Positions 7,156 through 10,167 of a stretch of DNA of 10,167 bases are shown here, one piece after another. This DNA is from Acidobacteria bacterium CG_4_9_14_3_um_filter_49_7 (lineage in GTDB: Bacteria > Acidobacteriota > Holophagae > Thermotomaculales > Thermotomaculaceae). The stretch spans positions 1 to 10,167 of the forward strand of contig PFTO01000095.1 of NCBI GenBank assembly GCA_002789615.1, given 5' to 3'. The notes beneath the pieces were generated by a model. That model saw nothing but the letters and a program-made list of their open reading frames with translations. It was not told the origin of the DNA and did no database searches. Both the position numbers and the translations under genes were made by a program. The number at the start of each line of letters is the position of its first letter. The stretch's first letter is position 1.

Positions 7156-9188
7156 CTGACTAACACTGCCGCACGGGCATTAATGCTGAAGTTGAAGGTT
7201 CTGAGTGCCCACTCGGATGCTGAGTCAGCTGCCTTGTCTGTTCCCTTCGTTGCCGCCGGATCCATAATCATCGGGGTACCGGTTTGCAGGTACGATCCCA
7301 GATAAGTAACTGTCTGCAACTGGCCAAAATAGGTGAACTCAGGATGGCTCGGATCTGGAGACAGCAGGAAACCGTGATTCGGCGTGTCAAACTGGAACAG
7401 GCCATTGGGTGCACCCGGATCCGCCGTAGCCATGCCGGGAATTGCGTTCACCACAGGACTCACCTGGGGGAAATTTGAACCAAAAGCCCTTGCCAGTGCA
7501 TCACCAGAGATGTTTGGCACCACGGTGTCGCCGATGGCTTCCTGCATCAACACATATTTTTCTACACCACAAACGCCGCCGTTCAACACATAAGGCGCGT
7601 AGTTCGCCGGGTCCGCAGAGTCAATGACCGTCTGGGCCAACATGAAAAACTGCGCATATTCAGGCGAACCGGGCACCAGCCCCTCTTCAGCAAGCCCGGC
7701 ATTGATGATCGGAGCAAATGTTGGAGAGTGCGTCAGAAGCAAGCTGATCACACCACCCGGAACATTCAGAACTGCGGTCTTAATTGCCGGTTCGATTGCC
7801 ATCAGGTTGGTCCCTGTAATGCCGCCGAGGGACTGCCCGCAATAGACAAAATTCATCGGTACCAGATCAGGATTATCATCTTCAGTGTAATCCACACCTG
7901 CTTCCAACATTCTGACCAGCATCATCTGATCCACGTTGGACTGACGGATGTTATCCCGTGCTGTTCTAAGGGATTTCAAATTCATGAAAAGTGCACCGGA
8001 AGGATCAAGTACTCCATCAGGTCCCATCTCTCCCGTAGCATTGTTCATATAATCGCCTGCGCGGTCGCCATGAAGCACAAGATCAATGGATATCGTTGCC
8101 AGCCCCGCCGACGCGAAGGTATTCGCGATCGCCAGTGCATCCATCTTGCTCCGGGTCAGTCCATGCTGAAAAATGACAACCGGGAATGGGCCGGTACCCT
8201 TTGGCACCACCAGCATGAACGGAATCATGGCCACATTCTGTTCTTCAAAATTACCCGCAGCGTTCTTCGTGAAATAGCCAACCAACGGATTGGTGATGTA
8301 ATTGGGAGAGCCATAAGCTCCAGTCAATACGCCACCTATCATGTCATGGGGAAAGTCAATTCCTGTTTGTGCCATCACACCCTGGAAAAACGCGCCCACC
8401 ATTGCATCACCTAGGTACTGCCCGACGAAAGTTGGTGTCGGCGGAGCCATTCCAGCCATCTCAGCTCGAAGGGTCTGATAGTCCTGATACGTGCTTTCTG
8501 TCGTGAAGACAAAAGCCACCGCAATTGAAGTTCTGGGGATACCGATGGAGGACATGAAATCGAACATCGGTTTCATCGCCAGACGGGCCGGTTCCAGCAT
8601 TCCAGCCGTCTGGTCATCCAGAAGGCTCGAAGTAGAATGACCTTCCGCATCAAGCAGTGAATTTGCACTGCGCATCAGGTAGAAAACCTGAGAGGATTCA
8701 ATGGGTCTGCTGTTTGTGTCCAACACGCCCTGTGTCACTACCACAGCAATTTTGTGGCGTGGGGGGATCGGGGATACCGGCACCATCGAAACGGCACCGG
8801 TTGCCGGATCAAACGGCATGAATGAAACAGCAATTTCCGCCTGAGCAGACAAATCAAATACCTTAATGGCATTGCTGTTTACAGTATCCGCTTTCGGTGC
8901 GCCGTCCAGATAAAACGACATCGCCGAAGTGGTTGAGAACCCATTGAGTGAATTGACAGACGCAATAGCATCCAGTCCGTCCGGATTAGGGATATTCACA
9001 AGTCCCGTAGCCGGATTGATCAACAGATCATTGGGGAACGGAATTATCCCGGCACTCGGATCAAATAGTGCTGTCGTTACTTGTGGAAGCGGTTGAGATT
9101 CGTCTGCTTCCGTGTGAGTTGCAGGCGCACACGCCCACATCCCTGCAAGCAAAACAGCCATAACCCCGGTTAATAGTACTCTTTTCAT
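7152..9188 (-). CDS. VolA-like exported lipoprotein lipase/lysophospholipase (Pla-1/cef-type)
   Basis: A 678-aa exported esterase. The N-terminus is a signal peptide ending in LLAGMWAC. C20 is the likely lipidated cysteine, although M and W at -3 and -2 are not the usual lipobox residues. Residues 35-240 fit the N-terminal domain of bacterial virulence-factor lipases (FDPSAGIIPFPNDLL at 42-56; RHKIAVVVTQGV at 144-155). An alpha/beta hydrolase domain follows. It has PVVIFQHGLTRSK at 336-348, which forms the oxyanion region, and nucleophile elbow GQSLG with S453. D554 (GDTVVP) and H605 (NHGF) are the likely remaining triad residues. Known family members cut lysophospholipids or lipids at the cell surface, and in Vibrio the volA gene sits next to fadL. 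The same pairing here supports fatty acid release followed by FadL uptake. The ATG at 9188 has a strong GGGAGGTGA site. The substrate is inferred, not shown. Confidence 0.88.
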   Translation of the reverse strand: MKRVLLTGVMAVLLAGMWACAPATHTEADESQPLPQVTTALFDPSAGIIPFPNDLLINPATGLVNIPNPDGLDAIASVNSLNGFSTTSAMSFYLDGAPKADTVNSNAIKVFDLSAQAEIAVSFMPFDPATGAVSMVPVSPIPPRHKIAVVVTQGVLDTNSRPIESSQVFYLMRSANSLLDAEGHSTSSLLDDQTAGMLEPARLAMKPMFDFMSSIGIPRTSIAVAFVFTTESTYQDYQTLRAEMAGMAPPTPTFVGQYLGDAMVGAFFQGVMAQTGIDFPHDMIGGVLTGAYGSPNYITNPLVGYFTKNAAGNFEEQNVAMIPFMLVVPKGTGPFPVVIFQHGLTRSKMDALAIANTFASAGLATISIDLVLHGDRAGDYMNNATGEMGPDGVLDPSGALFMNLKSLRTARDNIRQSNVDQMMLVRMLEAGVDYTEDDNPDLVPMNFVYCGQSLGGITGTNLMAIEPAIKTAVLNVPGGVISLLLTHSPTFAPIINAGLAEEGLVPGSPEYAQFFMLAQTVIDSADPANYAPYVLNGGVCGVEKYVLMQEAIGDTVVPNISGDALARAFGSNFPQVSPVVNAIPGMATADPGAPNGLFQFDTPNHGFLLSPDPSHPEFTYFGQLQTVTYLGSYLQTGTPMIMDPAATKGTDKAADSASEWALRTFNFSINARAAVLVR

Positions 9189-9190
9189 GT

Positions 9191-9198
9191 CACCTCCC
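9191..9198 (-). promoter_or_regulatory. Ribosome binding site of the lipase gene
   Basis: GGGAGGTG at 9198-9191 on the minus strand, in ideal spacing to the ATG at 9188, fixes the lipase start. Two further GGAGGTG copies occur upstream in the leader at 9235-9229 and 9261-9255. Confidence 0.8.
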
Positions 9199-9286
9199 GC
9201 AATTTAAAGATTTTGAATGGCAAATGGGCACCTCCAAGAAACCTGAGCTTTTCTCACCTCCTACCTTCGTCAATGTAATTGCGAAA

Positions 9287-9316
9287 AGTATATCACAAAT
9301 ATTTGACACTCTGCAA
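9287..9316 (-). promoter_or_regulatory. Candidate sigma70-type extended -10 promoter for the lipase-fadL operon
   Basis: On the minus strand TATACT (9292-9287) is directly preceded by TGA, which makes an extended -10 (TGN-TATAAT type) with one mismatch. TTGCAG (9316-9311) lies 18 bases upstream as a moderate -35. Transcription would start near 9280 and give a leader of about 90 bases. This is read by eye. Confidence 0.5.
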
Positions 9317-9351
9317 ACTAAATATGACACCACTGCCTCATTGTGGAAGGT

Positions 9352-9380
9352 ATTATAAAGTGTTACGAACAGGATGTTTA
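9352..9380 (-). promoter_or_regulatory. Candidate upstream sigma70-type promoter for the lipase-fadL operon
   Basis: On the minus strand a perfect TATAAT (9357-9352) lies 17 bases after TAAACA (9380-9375), a -35 matching consensus at four of six positions. It would form a tandem pair with the promoter at 9316-9287. Confidence 0.4.
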
Positions 9381-9452
9381 TATTCTATTGGTTGCACTTA
9401 TAATCCATGAGCGATAATCCGTCTCACACGCCTGCTCCAGTTATCGATCCTT

Positions 9453-9474
9453 AAAAAAAACTGGCAAACAGTTC
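9453..9474 (-). terminator. Weak intrinsic terminator after the receiver pseudogene
   Basis: On the minus strand AACTG (9473-9469), a five-base loop and CAGTT (9463-9459) form a short stem. The stem runs straight into a U-run made by the A-stretch 9453-9460. It can be extended by one G-U pair at 9474. The stem is short and AU-rich, so termination would be modest. The position, before the lipase promoters, is right for insulating the lipase operon. Confidence 0.4.
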
Positions 9475-9623
9475 GAGAACATGTGAAGGATTCCAACAAG
9501 TTTCTTTCCAGGAATAGTGACTTGTTTTCTATTCGGAAACTGCGTACTCTTGAGATTCAAAAAGTGGAAATGATTCGATTTCCCCCTGACCCTTTGGCCC
9601 TGAGCATGGCATCGAATGCAGCT

Positions 9624-10148
9624 TCAAACAGGTAGTTTCGGTCCGATAGATTGGGAAAACGGGAGATCCCTGCACTGAAAGATGGCGTCCAGAGCGCTGG
9701 GAAGTTTCCTGCCAAAATCAATTCCCTGTTTTTTTATTTTCTTTTGAATAAATCCCACATGGGTATTAATTTCATCATCATCCAGGTCGCCGGGGAAAAG
9801 TCCCTGAATCACCTTTGCCAATTCGAACACGTCAAATGGTTTTTCCACATACGCGTCCACCCGAACATCTCGACCTTCAAGACGGAACTTGAGCTTCTTG
9901 TTAATTGACGTGATCGCCACAATGCGAACCCGGGATAAATTCGCACAGCTTCTAACCGCTTTGCAGATTTCAAGCCCATTAAGTTTGGGTACCAACATGT
10001 CGGTAACAAGGAGGTCCGGTTTTTCGCTTTTTACCAACGCCAGACCTTTCTAGCCATCCGAGGCACATTGAACTGAAAATCCTAGTCCAGTAAGCAAAAG
10101 ACGTCAAAAGTCTGATATTCTCGACCCATCATCAATTACGACTGCCCT
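9624..10148 (-). pseudogene. Decayed response-regulator receiver gene
   Basis: One frame spells a receiver domain without gaps: AVVIDDGSRISDF, stop, RLLLTGLGFSVQCASDG, stop, KGLALVKSEKPDLLVTDM and onward. The internal stops are TGA at 10106-10104 and TAG at 10052-10050; a TAA at 10151-10149 lies just before the domain. The acidic pair (VIDD), the phosphoacceptor Asp (LLVTDM) and the conserved Lys (VEKPFD) are all recognisable, so it once encoded a working receiver. Downstream of the last stop the frame stays open for about 137 codons, starting at a TTG at 10037 with no ribosome site. That piece would lack strands beta1-beta2 and the acidic pocket and is unlikely to fold. The 3' end may also be shifted: another frame continues to 9557. 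The true 5' end may lie outside the window. Sequencing error is an alternative explanation, though several independent errors would be needed. Confidence 0.75.
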
Positions 10149-10167
10149 TTAAGCGCAAGTGACCCAT

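Larger units (their letters stand above)
9189..9556. other. Intergenic leader between the receiver pseudogene and the lipase gene
   Basis: About 370 bases without a convincing full-length gene. Moving toward the lipase, the region holds a weak hairpin plus U-run (9474-9453), two candidate promoters (9380-9352 and 9316-9287), and three GGAGGTG motifs. A 12-codon reading frame starts with TTG at 9223, is preceded by the middle GGAGGTG, and its TGA overlaps the lipase ATG. The stretch 9381-9452 shows only a direct repeat of GGATTAT on the minus strand. No tRNA, CRISPR or insertion-sequence end is seen. Confidence 0.6.

Noticed and set aside
7728..8414. Plus-strand ORF of 228 codons
   Set aside because: Shadow of the lipase gene, rich in His, Cys and Arg as expected for an antisense frame, with no recognisable domain.
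9278..9299. CRP-like inverted repeat (TTGTGA, 8 bases, TCGCAA) overlapping the lipase -10 region
   Set aside because: Half-site spacing is 8 and not the usual 6, and one half-site has a mismatch, so it is not a supported CRP site.
9303..9308. Perfect TTGACA on the plus strand as a promoter -35
   Set aside because: No -10 hexamer at proper spacing and no plus-strand gene downstream.
10050..10106. Recoding (selenocysteine at TGA or pyrrolysine at TAG) in the receiver gene
   Set aside because: Two different stop codons in one small domain, no visible SECIS-type hairpin, no functional reason for either residue at those sites, and TGA serves as a normal stop in neighbouring genes.
1..10167. CRISPR arrays, tRNA or rRNA genes, insertion-sequence ends, prophage genes
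   Set aside because: Both strands were read and no repeat-spacer pattern, cloverleaf, terminal inverted repeats with transposase, or phage genes were seen.

Overview
The window reads as chromosome of a diderm (Gram-negative-type) bacterium of moderate GC. The diderm call rests on a FadL-type outer-membrane porin, an exported lipoprotein and general-secretion/type IV pilus-type genes. The phylum cannot be fixed by eye; NtrC-type regulators together with secretion genes would fit Deltaproteobacteria-like or Acidobacteriota-like lineages. Every supported gene lies on the minus strand, so transcription runs from high to low coordinates. The long plus-strand ORFs are shadows.

Layout in transcription order. 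(1) 10167-9557: a decayed response-regulator receiver gene. One reading frame shows a receiver fold but carries internal stop codons, and a frameshift is possible near its 3' end. A weak hairpin plus U-run follows at about 9453-9474. (2) 9473-9189: a leader with two candidate sigma70-type promoters and three copies of a GGAGGTG Shine-Dalgarno-like motif. (3) 9188-5935: a two-gene operon of a VolA-like lipoprotein (lyso)phospholipase/lipase and a FadL family long-chain fatty acid porin, closed by a very strong intrinsic terminator at 5891-5926. This is a lipid-scavenging pair: the lipase would free fatty acids at the cell surface and FadL would take them across the outer membrane. (4) 5877-1: a tightly packed series of five genes with gaps of 2-7 bp or an overlap. 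They are a degenerate NtrC-type response regulator, an NtrC-type response regulator with an intact ATPase, replicative helicase DnaB, the inner-membrane platform protein GspF/PilC, and the 5' part of the assembly ATPase GspE/PilB, which runs off the window.

The most interesting item is the regulator pair. The first member keeps its phosphoacceptor receiver, Walker A and Fis-type DNA-binding helix. It has lost the GAFTGA sigma54 loop, the Walker B glutamate, the sensor I asparagine and both arginine-finger positions. The second member, overlapping it by 11 bp, has all of these, with GAFTDA in place of GAFTGA. This suggests a catalytically dead regulator acting beside an active enhancer-binding protein. 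Other points of interest are the volA-fadL-like pair, the dnaB-gspF-gspE linkage, the lack of promoter space downstream of the strong terminator, and the decaying receiver gene.
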